Notes: generated by a model not told the origin, from the letters alone. Shown: positions 12,401 to 28,531, numbered from the stretch's first letter. The stretch is 64,000 bases of DNA from Epiperipatus broadwayi (GCA_028023455.1 JAQFVV010000516.1:188001-252000), one strand, 5' to 3'. Numbers and translations are program-made.

Positions 12401-15400
12401 GTATAAATATAAACGATATATTTTTTTCCTTATAAATTCAGTGTTAAGTTCTTTTACAAATTTTAAAGAAATATTAAGTTTTAAGTCTTTTCCATATAAT
12501 TTTTGTTATCCAAATAAAGTCTTTAAAATATATCCATAAACATGTTAGTTCTTTGAGTAATATTTCCAAATAACATCCATTTAAATATCCAAAGTACCTT
12601 ATAAAATGATTATAAAAGTTTTTAATTAATATGAGAAAAATTATACTTTCCTCTATAAACATCATTAACTTTCTTACACATATTATTTCAGATAGATATT
12701 TCATAATTCACTATGAATTTGACTTAAATTTTAAATAGAAAAAACTAGCAGGAAGTTTAGTGGTTTAGTGAGACATTCTTGCTTTAACTTTAATAAAAAA
12801 TTTAATCCTTTACACTTTTTAAAAAAATAATAGAATTTACAAATTGAGATTAACTGACTTATAATAATATACTGGGTACTATAAAAAATAAAATAGTAAT
12901 AAGTGGTAGACCAATTAATAAGAAGCAAGTAAGTAAGTAAGAAGTGTGAGCATTCATTTTTATACTACTTCTAACTTACTATTTGATTGGTTACCTGACC
13001 CTTAACTTACAAAACTAATTTTCATAAATGTCAATTACATTTTAAAATCTAGCAATAAAATTATGACTCATTATTATAAGACTAATATTATTACAATATT
13101 CAATTCTAAGTTAATTTTATTCTTTTACCTTACAAATTAAACACTTTAAAACAAAATCTTTAAAATAATACTTTATCCATTTATCTAATATTTAATTTCA
13201 ATGTATTTATTTTTTAAATTTATCGTTATTAATTATGACTATTTTTAAAGACAACCAATAAATAATTTCTTATATTTTTTTTATGATGTTCAAATGTCTT
13301 CAATTTTTTTTTAAAACAATTTTGAAACTTTCTTTTAAAAATTTTGCAAGTACACAATAAAATACATGCATTGTCAGTTACATGACTAAAAATCCTGATA
13401 AATGTGTTGCAATTTTTTATATCTACTGTCTGAAATGAAATTAATTAAATATTTAAGTACAAAATATTATATTGTAAAAAAATAAACATAATAATAGAAT
13501 TTGGAATAATAATTTTGTTATTATTTAAACAATAAAGAAAATTGAATATATTGGTACATTCCACAAAATACTAAACTATTAATAAATATTTATAATATAA
13601 ATTTAAATTTACTTTTATTAAAATACATTTAATAACATTTAATTTTTAATCATTATTTAAAATTGGCTTTCAACACTTTGTTTAACAAGACTTTTAATAC
13701 ATAATTTTATTATAATCATCATGGCCAGTTCTCACAACCATACAAAATTATAATATTTAACTTTTACTTTATAATTTTAGTATTTTAACACAGCTTTTAA
13801 ATATTTAAAACTTTAACTTAATTTCAACAAAGCTTTTAAAACCCCTATTAACATTGATATACCCCTTACAATCCTTAAATCTCTATTAATATTAAAAATT
13901 TTAAGAAATTGACTTATTACGCTTACTTAGACCTAATAAAAAGGATACAATATATATATATATAGTGTCTTAACTTTGAAACCATCTAACTTTTTTGTAT
14001 TTAATGTCTCTTTAATGGAATATAGACTACTAAATAAACTTGTTCATTCTCTTTAAAATTGTGTAAGATTATTTTGGTGGTTTTTACTGTTCATCTAGAA
14101 TTTGAATCTAGCCTTATTTCACTAATGGATCAAAAAGTGATTTTAACAATATATATTTTATGTTTTTTACACATTACAAAATATACTTATCAACTTAAAA
14201 TGAGACATTATACTAACTTAGAATAATTTTCAATATATTTATGTAACAACAAAAAATTCCAAGCCTTTTTCTTACATGTTACCATTAAACATATAAAATT
14301 CATAGCAAAATTAAATATACCCTTTTTTTTTTATATTTCTTCATATCATCAAATATTGTTTGTGCTTGATTTTTATTATAACATGTAGATTACGATTCTG
14401 CATACCAATCAATGTATATGCAGTTTATCATATTAAACATAGCCCTACCTGCTATAATTTTAAAAACCTATATATCTAAACACAAACATATCATTATGGT
14501 GGGGATGATGATTGCAATCCTCTCATAAAGGGTGGGATAATTAGATCAATTGGGAACCAACATCTAACATGAACATTTACTCTCTAACAGAAATATAGAA
14601 AATTGTGAGCAGCAGAATTATAAGAGTTACTTTTATACATAAAAATATGATATTATAAAGTTATACATTCGATCTACACCAATGTAATTTAAATATTGTT
14701 CCACACTGGTCCTTTAGGCAGAGAAGAATAATACCTAAAAGGTACCCATGCACAAGCCAGAGCTATATATCAAATATATAACTGTGACCATGTTTGAAGG
14801 ACATAGATCTTTTTGGCTGCAGAATTCAACACCTATCATTCAAAGCAGTTTTTTTGTTCTGGAGTAAACTCCATGCACCAGTTAGTTACCACAACTAATG
14901 TGCCCTGAATGATAGCAAACTAATTCAGCACCTACGAAATCCCAACTAGCTCAATCAAAAGGATAGTATAATAGCAAATTACTGCTTTAATTAGTGGTAA
15001 AAGAATTGACTGACAAACATCAAGTTTTAAAGATAATTTATTTTAATTAAATGATTACTATTATAATTTTAAACTACTTTTATAACTGCTTAATTAATCT
15101 AACAATGGTATTTTATATAAGGACCACACACACAATCTTAATTTTTACAATAAGATATCATAAAGCATTAAATAAATAGATGAAATTAGTATAAGATAAT
15201 ACAAAGCATTAAATAAATACATAACATTTAAAGCATGCTCATCAATAGTTTATTTTATGCATGCTATAGAGTTCATTTGCTTTAATTACTCTGGAGGCTT
15301 CAATTTATTGCAATGGCTACATTAATATCAGAAATGGAATAAGAAAATGTTTTTATTATCTATAGGATTTTTGATGTTGAATTCTTGCTGTTTGCTTCTT

Positions 15401-16545
15401 CACATGAGTTTTTTCCAGTTGAATTTGAGGTTTCTGTGGAGCTTCCTATGATTGCTATTTCATGATACTATTAGTCAAGACAGTTAGATATCTCTGGTAG
15501 CTTCAACTTTATTATGCAGGCATTACTTTTATTGGGCAGGTTGCTGATGTTCCATCGAACTGAGGCTGGAGTCTGGCCATATGCTTCTGATGACTGCTAA
15601 CACTGCATTGTCATGAAAAAACACTGACTATGGATACATGACAAGACTGGCTAAAGACTGATTATAAAAACTGATTGAATGATGAAAAATTGACTTTTTA
15701 TATGATGACCTGTTGTCATTAGTTTTTATACTCACCAGATATATCCATTATTAAAATTCATCCACTGCTTTTGATTAATTTTTTGAATAAGATTTTAATT
15801 AATGAATGGTTTGTGGATTCTTTAATTAGTAGCCATTGCTAATTCCTGTTGTTTAGGGGTTTTAATTAGTAGCTATTGCTAATTCTGTTTTTATATCACT
15901 TATGAGTGTATACAATCCTTGAGGAAAATTCCAATTATATGCTTTCATTTGTTTTTTAATATTTAACTTACATATTTTATTTTATTAACACACACACATT
16001 TTACTATTCCTTTATGTTTACAATTTCATTCTTTATGGACATATATATTTTATTTTTTTTAAATAATGGCAAGAGGCTTTTTTTTCTTTAAATTAAATGA
16101 AAAGAAATGTTTTTAATTTTATGTAAAAGATTTATTTTAAAACTGCTATAGCTTTTAACTTTTACTCTTAACCGTTCTGATTTTTTTTTACTAATATTAT
16201 TCAAACTATTAAAACTTATATGAATGACCATTTAAGAAACTGTTTTAAACTAATAGTAAAACTATTTCAACATTTATAAACAACACTGTCAACTTATTCT
16301 GGCTTACATATTATTTATTTATTAAAACATTTGAAACTGTTAATTATTTCTTTAAATGAGATGTTTTTACCCCAATCATTTACTGACAGATTTTATTATT
16401 CATTATTAACTTTGAAACTTTTATAGATTAAATTATTTTTTTTCAAATGAGCTGTTTTTAACTTCAAACTCTTTACATTGTTTATGTAAATTTTTTTAAA
16501 TGATTGTAACTAACAATTTTTTCATGGAGTGCTATCATTAGCAGT

Positions 16546-16550
<5 letters not shown>
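9474..16550. other. Seven kilobases of intronic sequence without recognised gene
   Basis: No coding region, RNA gene or clear mobile element was recognised. Much of 9.8-14.3 kb is A/T/C-rich with few G on the plus strand. Small minus-strand ORFs at 12474-12704 and 12731-12928 are hydrophobic, low-complexity and match no family I know. Blocks at 14490-14980 and 15280-15660 are less AT-rich and may be old repeats of unknown type. Confidence 0.55.

Positions 16551-16608
<58 letters not shown>
16551..16608. repeat. (TA)n microsatellite
   Basis: About 58 bp of alternating TA is broken once by a G (TATAGTATA). It lies just upstream of the sequence leading into the RTE LINE. Confidence 0.95.
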
Positions 16609-16610
<2 letters not shown>

Positions 16611-16949
16611 TGCAGAAAGGAGTTTGCTATTAACTGAAAGGAGAACCTTTAATTCCTCTTGAAGGCCTTAAAAAACCGAGCAAGGCATAATCTTAATGTC
16701 CACTCCATACGTTCTTGTTGTTGCAGCTGTTATTACTGTGTGATTATTCATATAGTATACAAAATTGGATGGGCTGCACTCCAACATGCCTTAGCCCATA
16801 TGGTGAGTTTATAAGCTTTTTACCTCTGAGTTTAAAATCAAGAAACAGCATGGTCTTTATTCTCTGTTGGCTGATAAGTCAGAATCAATGTTTGTGTATA
16901 TGATAAATATGTTTCACAATATATACAATTATGACAGACAAAAATAAAT
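16609..16949 (+). other. Sequence between a TA repeat and the recognisable LINE
   Basis: This sequence has higher GC than its surroundings and abuts the LINE. It is probably part of the element's 5' region or another repeat. The 62-codon ORF at 16715-16903 matches nothing I recognise. Confidence 0.35.
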
Positions 16950-17070
16950 CATGGTTCTTGTTTCCAGGTGGTTGTAAAGTCACCAACCAAGGCAGTGGTT
17001 TGTGGCCAAAGGTGAAGGGTGCTAAGAACCCCCTGATTATGGACCCAGGTTGCCATTTGATGATGACTTT

Positions 17071-18110
17071 TTATTTAGGGACTTACAACTGCAGATCATT
17101 TTCAAGTAAAGGAAGATTGCAAGAATTGGAAGAAGAATTGTCTTATATTAAATAGGACATTATTGGACTTTGTGAAGGTAGAAGAAATGGTGAAGAGACA
17201 ATTGATTTAAAAAGTGGACATGTACTCTTATAATGGTACAAATATTGAAAATACAAGTGGAGGAGGATTTATTATAAATAACAAGGGGAAGAACAACATT
17301 GTGGAGATTGATGGTGTATCGGACAGAGTGGCAAGAGTAGTTATACAACTGAATAGCAGATACCAAATGCAGATAATTCAGGTTTATGCCCCAACAAGTT
17401 CTCATAGTAATGAAGTAGTAGAAAATTTTTATATAGATGTACAAAAGGCTTTTGATCCGAGTAAACAACATTTTAAAACTGTTATGGGATATTTTGATAC
17501 TAGAATTGGTAAACAAATAAAAGATGAAAGTGCTGTAGATAATTTTGGTTATAGTAATAGAAATGAGAGAGGACATAGGCTTGTGGAGTTTGCAAAAAAA
17601 GAAAAACTTTATATTATGAATTCCTATTTTGAAAAAAATGTTAAAAGGAAATGGACGTGGAAGCATCCAAATGAAGGTACAGCAGAATTTGATTATATTT
17701 TGACAAACAGAAAGTACATATTTCAAGATTGTAATGTTCTTAATAAATTTTACACAGGAAGTAGTCATCGATTAGTAAGATGTAAGATATGTGTTAATGC
17801 AAAACTAGAGAGACAAAAATTATTAAGTAAAACAATATTTACAGTTGATAGTACTAATCTTCAGAAAAGTTTTAATGAATTTAAATTAGAACTTACAAAT
17901 CAGTTTCGAGTTTTAGTAGATTTCGAACATGATTCAGATTTGAATGAAATTAATGTGAGAATAACTGATACACTTTTAAAAACTGCAATAAAAATAGCTC
18001 ATAAAAAAAAGCAGCAATTGACCAATAAAATTTTTACTGAGACTAGAGAATTTATGAAGAAAGGAAGTAATATGAAGATATACAAAAATTATGCATTAAG
18101 AAAGAATTGA
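17071..18110 (+). pseudogene. LINE endonuclease domain (broken)
   Basis: This is an exonuclease-endonuclease-phosphatase fold domain that would nick target DNA for target-primed reverse transcription. It opens with GTYNCRS and LEELSYIK, followed by a stop at 17153-17155, then LCEGRRNGEE (the catalytic Glu region). A frame change near 17214 leads into a 298-codon open frame. Visible motifs are VYAPTS (about 17391), MGYFDTRIG (about 17484) and FDYILTNRK (about 17688). Two catalytic positions look lost compared with the family: GDFNA-type Asp is Tyr in GYFDT, and the SDH triad reads SSH near 17763. With the stop, the enzyme should be inactive. Confidence 0.85.
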
Positions 18111-19860
18111 ATACCTCGAATTTTGTAAAATGGTGTGGAAAAGAGTTGAATATGATATAAGAAATTATTATTTTGAACAAGCAAGAAAAGCTGTAGAAGA
18201 GAATAAAAGTCTCAAGGGTGTAAAACATTTTGGTATTGATAGAAAACCTATATCTGCAATAATAAAAAAAGATGGAATTATTACTAAAAATAGAGATGAC
18301 ATCATAAAATGGGTAGAAGTCTTTTATCAAAAATTATATAGTAATAAAGAACAAGTACCTCATATATCTATTACATCTTCCAAATTGTCCAGAATTTTCA
18401 CTGATGAAGTGAGACATGCAATTAAATATATGAAGAAAGGAAAGGTTCCAGGAAATGATGGAATTATAATTGATTTATTAAAAGAAGCAGTCAAAGAAAT
18501 AGATAAAATTTAAGCAAAGTTATATAACAAATGTCTAAATGATAAAGATGTTCCAGATGATTGGAAGAATGCAGTATTAATATTACTATTTTAAAAAGGT
18601 GATAAAGAATATATTAGAAATTACAGACCTATCAGCCTTTCATCAGTTTTATACAAAATTTTTACCAAGATAATTACAACTTGTCTACAGAGAACATTGG
18701 ATTTCCACCAAACAAGCTGGATTTAAAAGTGGTTTTAGTACAGTAGATCATATTCAGGTATTGAGATAAGTTATAGAAAGGACAAATAAATATGAGTTGC
18801 CATTATGCTTAGGATTTGTAGATTATGAAAAGGCATTGGATTCTATAAACCTTTCTTGAATCATTAAAGAATTGGATCATCAAAATATAGATCCAGGATA
18901 TTGTCATATTTTAAAGAATATTTATAAAAATGCAACAGCAACAATTATTATATAATGATACTATGAAAGTCACCATTACGAAATCTATAAGACAGGGTGA
19001 CTCCTTAACTCCAAAACTTTTTACAGCAGCACTGCAAAATGTATTTTATGGATTAAAATGGGAAGCTAATGGAGAGAAAGTAAATGGAGATTATTTAAGT
19101 CATTTAGATTTTGAAGATAAAGTAGTTGATTTTGCAAATAATGATTTAAATCTGCAGGAAATGTTACAGGAGTTATCAGATGAAAGTAGGAAAGTTGGAC
19201 TAAAGATAAATGTTAAAAAGGCTAAAGTATTGTTTAATGGATTTTTTTCAAAATATGAAAATAAAGATCGATTATGATGAGTTAGAAGAAGTTAACAGTT
19301 ACAAATACCTTGGTGAGATTATTAATATAGATAGAAATAGAATGGATAAAATTAATCATAGAATTAAACTTGGTTGGAATTTTTTTGGTAAAAATAACTT
19401 GATACTAAAACGAAATATGCCTATGTGTTTGAAAAGGAAGGTTTTTAATAAATGTGTTTTACCAGTTCTTACTTATGGATCTGAGATTTGGACACTTAAT
19501 AGAAGAGCAATATAGAGACTTCAGACCACTCAAAGAAGTATGGAGAGATGCATGTCGGGAGTAAAAAGAAGAGATCCAAAATGCAATATATGGGTAAGAG
19601 AACAAACAGGTGTTACTGACCTCATTGAAAAAAATTAAAAAACTCACATGGAGTTGGGACGGACACATTGCTAGAAGAGATGATAATAGATGGACAATTG
19701 AAATCTTAAACTGGATTCCAAGAGATTGTATAAGACCTAGAAAGAAACTACATGTGATATGGATGAATGAAATAAGAAAGTGTGGAAGGTGATGTGGAGA
19801 AGAGATGCTAAAGATTGAGGAAAATGGATTGAACTTGGAGAGACCTTCATCCTGCAGTAG
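18111..19860 (+). pseudogene. LINE reverse transcriptase and C-terminal domain (broken)
   Basis: The RT domain is spread over several frames: 18130-18513, then pieces to 18930, 18930-19277, 19210-19515 and 19610-19792. Recognisable blocks are KGKVPGNDGI (about 18439), NYRPISLSS (about 18620), GFVDYEKALDS (motif A, about 18813), RQGDSLTPKLF (motif B, about 18989) and HLDFEDKVVDFA (motif C, about 19099). The usual F/Y-A-D-D of motif C reads F-E-D-K, so a catalytic Asp is lost. In the copy at 48-50 kb the same motif still reads FSDD. Downstream blocks are NSYKYLGEII, CVLPVLTYGSEIW and WDGHIARRDDNRW, typical of the RTE C-terminal region. Confidence 0.87.
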
Positions 19861-19874
19861 ATTGATAATAGTTG

Positions 19875-19875
<1 letters not shown>

Positions 19876-19968
<93 letters not shown>
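19876..19968. repeat. (TA)n microsatellite at the LINE 3' end
   Basis: About 93 bp of pure TA begins a few bases after the conserved LINE 3' module. It is either an expanded element tail or a pre-existing insertion site. Confidence 0.95.
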
Positions 19969-19972
<4 letters not shown>

Positions 19973-20214
19973 CCAGGCACTCTTCACAAACCTGGGAGCT
20001 TAATTGTAAGTATAGAGGATTTGAACTCAGATTTTCAAGCACCCTTCAACTATCCACATTATCTCATACAACTGATACACATGACCACACACACGGATAT
20101 CATGTGTATCAGTTGTATGAGATAATGTGGATAATTGAAGGGTGCTTGAAAACTGAGTTCAAATCCTCTATACTTACAATTAAGCTCCCAGGTTTGTGAA
20201 GAGTGCCTGGTTTT
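19969..20214. repeat. Foldback element with arms of about 110 bp
   Basis: The left arm starts AACCAGGCACTCTTCACAAA. The right arm is its near-perfect reverse complement, ending at TGCCTGGTTTT. The centre is a short spacer with ACACACACGG near 20090. The arms contain GAGTTCAAATCC, which resembles a pol III B-box. A third partial copy of the arm (plus orientation) lies at 20571-20655. Confidence 0.88.
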
Positions 20215-20650
20215 CAAATATTTACATATCAATCTTGTATCCTGTCCATCCCTCTTACATATATTTAATGGATACTGTCCTATACATGAGGGGTCAGAGT
20301 GACTTCAGGTCAACATGGGCATGGTAATAATATTAGCATCAGCATGGGATTTGAGTTTTCTTCATCATCAGATTTTCAATGATATGGATGGCTGAAAAGT
20401 TGGAGGTTGCAGTGGATTGAAGCCTGTCCATTAAAGTATGAAAATTTGCTACCTTAATATAATCTGAGCATTGAGTATATATGTGTGAGAGATGATAATC
20501 TGGACTAACTGATGAGTGCTGGTTTAGCATGAAATACTTATATTGGTGATTATTAATATTTTCTATGTGTGTGTGGTCATGTGTATCTGTTGTATGAGAT
20601 AATGTGGATAGTTGAAGGGTGCTTGAAAATTTGAATTCAAATCCTCTACA

Positions 20651-20655
<5 letters not shown>
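20215..20655 (+). repeat. Dispersed repeat family shared with 62 kb
   Basis: The segment includes GATTTTCAATGATATGGATG, TGGATTGAAGCCTGTCCATT and TATATTGGTGATTATTAAT. The reverse complement of this order recurs at about 62080-62400. It ends in a tRNA-like module (GAATTCAAATCCTC near 20632) and runs into a TA microsatellite. The class is unknown, and a tRNA-headed SINE or composite non-autonomous element is possible. Open frames across both copies share a stretch reading LMDRLQST, but both are probably fortuitous. Confidence 0.7.

Positions 20656-20733
<78 letters not shown>
20656..20733. repeat. (TA)n microsatellite
   Basis: About 78 bp of pure alternating TA directly follows the repeat module that ends near 20650. 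Confidence 0.95.
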
Positions 20734-20737
<4 letters not shown>

Positions 20738-21030
20738 AAAAACCAGTCAACACTTAGACAACCCCAAAATCAATAACAATCAACAATTTCAAACCTTTGT
20801 CAAGGTATCCTCCTTTTAACAGTAAAAATGGAATCCACTTTTGTTAATTGCCCAATATATTTTTAGAAACATTAATGATTGCTATGTGACAACAGAGAAT
20901 AAAATTATTCATACAAAGAGGTTTAAATAAACCTCTATCAACAGGTAAATATAACCTGTTCTGAATTCAGACTAATAAATAGTCAATTATAACATTACAA
21001 ACTGCAATTATAAATTTCAAATAATAAGTG

Positions 21031-25461
<4,431 letters not shown>

Positions 25462-25469
25462 GATTATAC
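25462..25469. repeat. Target-site duplication, left copy (GATTATAC)
   Basis: This 8-bp sequence directly precedes the left terminal inverted repeat and is repeated exactly at 26370-26377. The length fits the Merlin superfamily (8-9 bp). Confidence 0.93.
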
Positions 25470-25537
25470 GGTAAAGGTTTACTTTAGCGACCACAGCATA
25501 AAAATCATGTTCGCCCTCTAGTTTTCAAAATTATAAG
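25470..25537 (+). repeat. Merlin left terminal inverted repeat
   Basis: The first 24 bp are identical to the reverse complement of the right end. After a gap of about 9 bp, homology resumes with TTCGCC and CTAGTTTT and runs to about 68 bp. Confidence 0.92.
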
Positions 25538-25689
25538 TAAATTATTATTCGAAAATCTTACATATATACTACTATATTACAATTACATTAAAATTTATTA
25601 AAATGTAAAAGATAAAAAAAATATTTACCATTTTAAAGAAGTTGAAATAATTGCACTAGTTTAATTAAAATAATTAGTTTAAATTATTT

Positions 25690-25741
25690 GAAACTTAAGA
25701 ATTTAAACTATCAGCATTTATAACTTAAGAATTTAAACTAT
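25690..25741 (+). repeat. Short duplication just upstream of the transposase ORF
   Basis: AACTTAAGAATTTAAACTAT occurs twice within about 50 bp, directly before the ORF start. It may mark the junction where the N-terminal coding part was lost. Confidence 0.85.
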
Positions 25742-25745
25742 TTCG

Positions 25746-26216
25746 ATGGTTCTCGGCGGAATAGATGACAGTGGGGAGCCATTAGTCATCGAAATCGACG
25801 AAACATATTATTTCCACAGAAAATACCACAGGGAGACTACATGCTTCTTGACAGAAGTTGCGGATAGAACGGCTGGCTCATTGGAGGCCCTAATCCAGCA
25901 GTACATTTTACCAGGGACTCGCATAATTTCAGATGGCTGGGCTGCGTACAATAATATCAGCAGACTTAGCAATGGTGTGCACATGCATTCGGTTGTCGTC
26001 CACCAGGACAACTTCGTGAATCCCGAAGACCAAGACATACATACACAGAATATTGAGAATATGTGGATGAGGGCCAAGCGTAAGCTGAAATTCCAATCTG
26101 GTACCAGCAGGGCTTTATTTTCATCGTACCTCCAAGAATTTGCCTTCCGCAGTAGATATAGCACTGCCGCCCATTTCTCCAACTTCCTGCTATGCATAGG
26201 GTATAATTATGCTTAA
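25746..26216 (+). CDS. Merlin (IS1595-type) transposase, catalytic core only
   Basis: This 156-residue ORF carries a DDE transposase core with no internal stop. The likely triad is Asp18 in EIDETYY, Asp63 in IISDGW and Glu104 in HTQNIENMW. Other family blocks are RKYHR (25-29), DRTAGSLEALIQQYILPGT (40-58) and FVNPEDQDIHT. A TAA lies in frame a few codons before the ATG, and no coding sequence is seen upstream. The N-terminal zinc/HTH half is therefore absent. Between RKYHR and TTCFLTEV the protein is shorter than I expect for the family, where a WVFGG-type strand usually lies, which suggests a small in-frame deletion. A catalytically impaired or trans-mobilised element is likely, and domestication is possible but unsupported. 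Confidence 0.88.
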   Translation: MVLGGIDDSGEPLVIEIDETYYFHRKYHRETTCFLTEVADRTAGSLEALIQQYILPGTRIISDGWAAYNNISRLSNGVHMHSVVVHQDNFVNPEDQDIHTQNIENMWMRAKRKLKFQSGTSRALFSSYLQEFAFRSRYSTAAHFSNFLLCIGYNYA

Positions 26217-26302
26217 AAAGGTTAATTATTTTTTTATTTATTATCTTTTACGTTTTAATTAATAAATATTTACTGTAATTGTAATATAAGAGCACATACG
26301 TA

Positions 26303-26369
26303 ATATTTTAGTTCTAATTTTAAAAACTAGATGGCGAATATGCCCTGGTCGCTAAAGTAAACCTTTACC
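26303..26369 (-). repeat. Merlin right terminal inverted repeat
   Basis: The reverse complement starts GGTAAAGGTTTACTTTAGCG and pairs with the left end. The GATTATAC duplication follows at 26370-26377. Confidence 0.92.
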
Positions 26370-26561
26370 GATTATACATTGTACTTGAGAAATTATTTAA
26401 TTAACGATACATTACAAGTGTTTTGTTTATACATAGTGAAATCATTTTAAGTTAGATCTGGCTACAAAGTGGATGCTATAAAATAAGTTATAGCTGGAAC
26501 ATCAACCCCTATCAACTATTGAACGAGTAATAAACCATATTAGTTAGAATATATATATATA

Positions 26562-26840
26562 TTACGTTTTTATGTGTTAATACAGCAGTAAGCTCAAGAT
26601 TCATGGATCATGGCTCCAATTCCGTCTCTGTTGAACATCATATATATTTCCACAGTGATAAAACACACACACACATATATATATATTTATATGGGTGTGT
26701 TTTATCACTATGGAAATATATATATATATGTGTGTGTTTTATCACTGTGGAAATATATATGATGTTCAACAGAAACGGAATTGGAGCCATGATCTATGAA
26801 TCTTGAGCTTATTGCTGTATTAACACATAAAAACATATTA
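26562..26840. repeat. Foldback element with arms of about 115 bp
   Basis: The left arm (TTACGTTTTTATGTGTTAAT ... GATAAAACACAC) is the near-perfect reverse complement of the right arm, which ends in CACATAAAAACATA. The centre repeats a TTTTATCACTxTGGAAATATA unit in alternating orientation. A transcript would form a long hairpin. A MITE-like origin is likely. Confidence 0.9.
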
Positions 26841-27369
26841 TATATTTATATTATATATATATACAAAAACATTGTTATAATTAATAATGCTAGTTTTTTA
26901 AAAAAATTGATGTAATAATTATGCTTCTATTAAGATTCCCCATTCAACTTCATAGTACTTTTAAATTTATCATTTATAAGAACATTATTCATAATAATTT
27001 AATGTGTGCCATTGATAGTGTACATTTTCAGAAAATATATATATTTTTTGTTATCCGAAATGGGTATCTTTGATTTCTTGCTAAGATCTTAAAGAAATAA
27101 AGAAGGGGGCACTGCTAATTGTCTAAAAAATCAATTTCTAAAAGTAGAAATAAGTTACAAAAATTAAAAAATCTTGACAAAGAATTCTGATAAATACTAA
27201 ATCATGCAGATGAAATAGATACTAATAAGAATAATCTATAATTATTCATGTGCATTGATTTTATTCTAACACGATACTATGAAATCATTCTAAATCATCA
27301 TTAATTACATATATTTTACATGATATATAACATTTTCAATTTTGGTATTTCTTTAAGAAAACCTTTGTT
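26841..27369. other. Intronic sequence without recognised gene
   Basis: AT-rich sequence between a foldback element and a SINE. Nothing else was recognised. Confidence 0.6.
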
Positions 27370-27389
27370 TAGAAATTCATAATTAACTA
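27370..27389. repeat. SINE target-site duplication, left copy
   Basis: A 20-bp sequence (TAGAAATTCATAATTAACTA) is repeated exactly at 27505-27524, on the other side of the SINE. Confidence 0.95.
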
Positions 27390-27504
27390 ATTTTTTTTCC
27401 TTATGTCATAGCATCGGCCGGGAGGCGAATCCGCAACAACCGTCTGCAAACAACTGCTTGCTTGCAAGGCGGCTGCGCTGACCTCTCGGCTAACAACGCT
27501 CGAC
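27390..27504 (-). mobile_element. tRNA-derived SINE, copy 1
   Basis: Read on the minus strand, it has an A-box-like GCCGAGAGGT, a tRNA-like middle (GCCTTGCAAGC) and a B-box-like GGATTCGCCTCCC. It ends GATGCTATGACATAAGG with an A-run of eight. Perfect 20-bp duplications flank it, as expected of LINE-mobilised retroposition. It is the most complete of three copies; the others are at 30449 and 40431. Confidence 0.93.
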
Positions 27505-27524
27505 TAGAAATTCATAATTAACTA

Positions 27525-28531
27525 TTTAAACTCAAAACCCTTGTTGTTGTGTGTAATGACAATAAATAAATTATGAAAAAATATATATATAATCACAAAT
27601 ATTTTCTTATTATACATGAGCATACAATAAAATCTGTTGTTTTTTTTTTAAAAAAATGTTAGTCTGATGCAATAAATTATTTTCTACTATATTTATCCAA
27701 CCGTTAAGTTTAAACAATTCTAGACATTAATCTTCCATTTTTATATGCAACAGAATATTTTTTCCAAAAGCACCTAATAATTTTTGTGCCAATCGAAACT
27801 TAAATTTACATTCTTAATTTGAACACAACTTTAATTTTATTTATGTTTTTTTAGTTTTACGTCAATTATTAAATATTTTGTTACGTACTTATTTTTTATT
27901 TAGTATGTTAAATTTTATGAAATTAGTAATAGGGCTCGAAAATATCTATTCCTATTTGCTTTTAGAATAGTTAATACTTTTTTTTAAAATTTATTTTAAA
28001 ACATTTGAGTTTTAAGTTCATTTTTTTATTCAGATTTTATAATAATCATTTACATTCGAAATATTACTGAGAACATATTTTATTTTCGAATATCCATCTA
28101 TCCATCTATTTATCTAATAATTGAAACCATTAATTAAATCGCAAGTCAGTCTATAAATAAATAGTCCGACATATTAGTGTGAAAAAGGAATTGTTAACTT
28201 CTATGACACAATGTCTATAAATGAGCTCTCATTTAAGAGCCACTGCAGACAATATTAAATGTGCATATGAATTATATTACCAATTTTAATTTTAAACGGT
28301 ACCATATTTATGTATCAAGGAAGGATGATGTTATATCATTAAAACACCTGAATGGCTATGATTATGATAACTTCCAATATTTTTCTTACATTATTATAAA
28401 GATTTACACACGCATATACCATATTGTTTTAATTATATATGTTTATATAAATGATTACATATATCTTAGATATTTTGTTTATATATAATAGTATGTTATA
28501 TAAGTTACCAATATATATATATATATTGCAG
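27525..28531. other. Intronic sequence upstream of exon 2
   Basis: AT-rich with no recognised feature except a short TA-rich pyrimidine tract and TTGCAG at the end, which form the acceptor of the next exon. The 75-codon frame at 28261-28488 is Tyr/Ile-rich and not recognised. Confidence 0.6.

Larger units (their letters stand above)
16950..19870 (+). mobile_element. RTE-type non-LTR retrotransposon (LINE), decayed copy 1
   Basis: This is a nearly full-length LINE with apurinic-type endonuclease, reverse transcriptase and C-terminal domains in the order seen in RTE-clade elements, often annotated as craniofacial-development-protein-2-like. It starts in a leader that can be read in the endonuclease frame (GTYNCRS at about 17079). 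It ends with a conserved 3' module (CTTCATCCTGCAG then TTGATAATAGTTG) just before a long TA repeat. Multiple stops and frame changes disable it. A second, 5'-truncated copy lies at 48374-50766, and side-by-side comparison confirms the 3' end. It lies in intron 1 of the channel gene, in the same orientation. Confidence 0.88.
25470..26369 (+). mobile_element. Merlin-superfamily DNA transposon, 900 bp
   Basis: This is a complete cut-and-paste element by its ends. Inverted repeats start GGTAAAGGTTTACTTTAGCG and are flanked by an exact 8-bp duplication GATTATAC. It encodes one ORF with the IS1595/ISXO2-type DDE domain that defines Merlin. The ORF is about half the usual Merlin transposase length, and the part upstream of the ATG is AT-rich and noncoding, so the N-terminal DNA-binding half is missing. 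The ORF is visibly less AT-rich than the surrounding intron, which fits a fairly recent arrival. The next element on the right is a foldback repeat at 26562. Confidence 0.93.

Noticed and set aside
17160-17768. 202-codon minus-strand frame
   Set aside because: It is a shadow of the LINE endonuclease on the plus strand. The same shadow recurs opposite copy 2 at 48309-48656.
25808-26197. 129-codon minus-strand frame
   Set aside because: It is a shadow of the Merlin transposase ORF, which carries clear DDE motifs on the plus strand.
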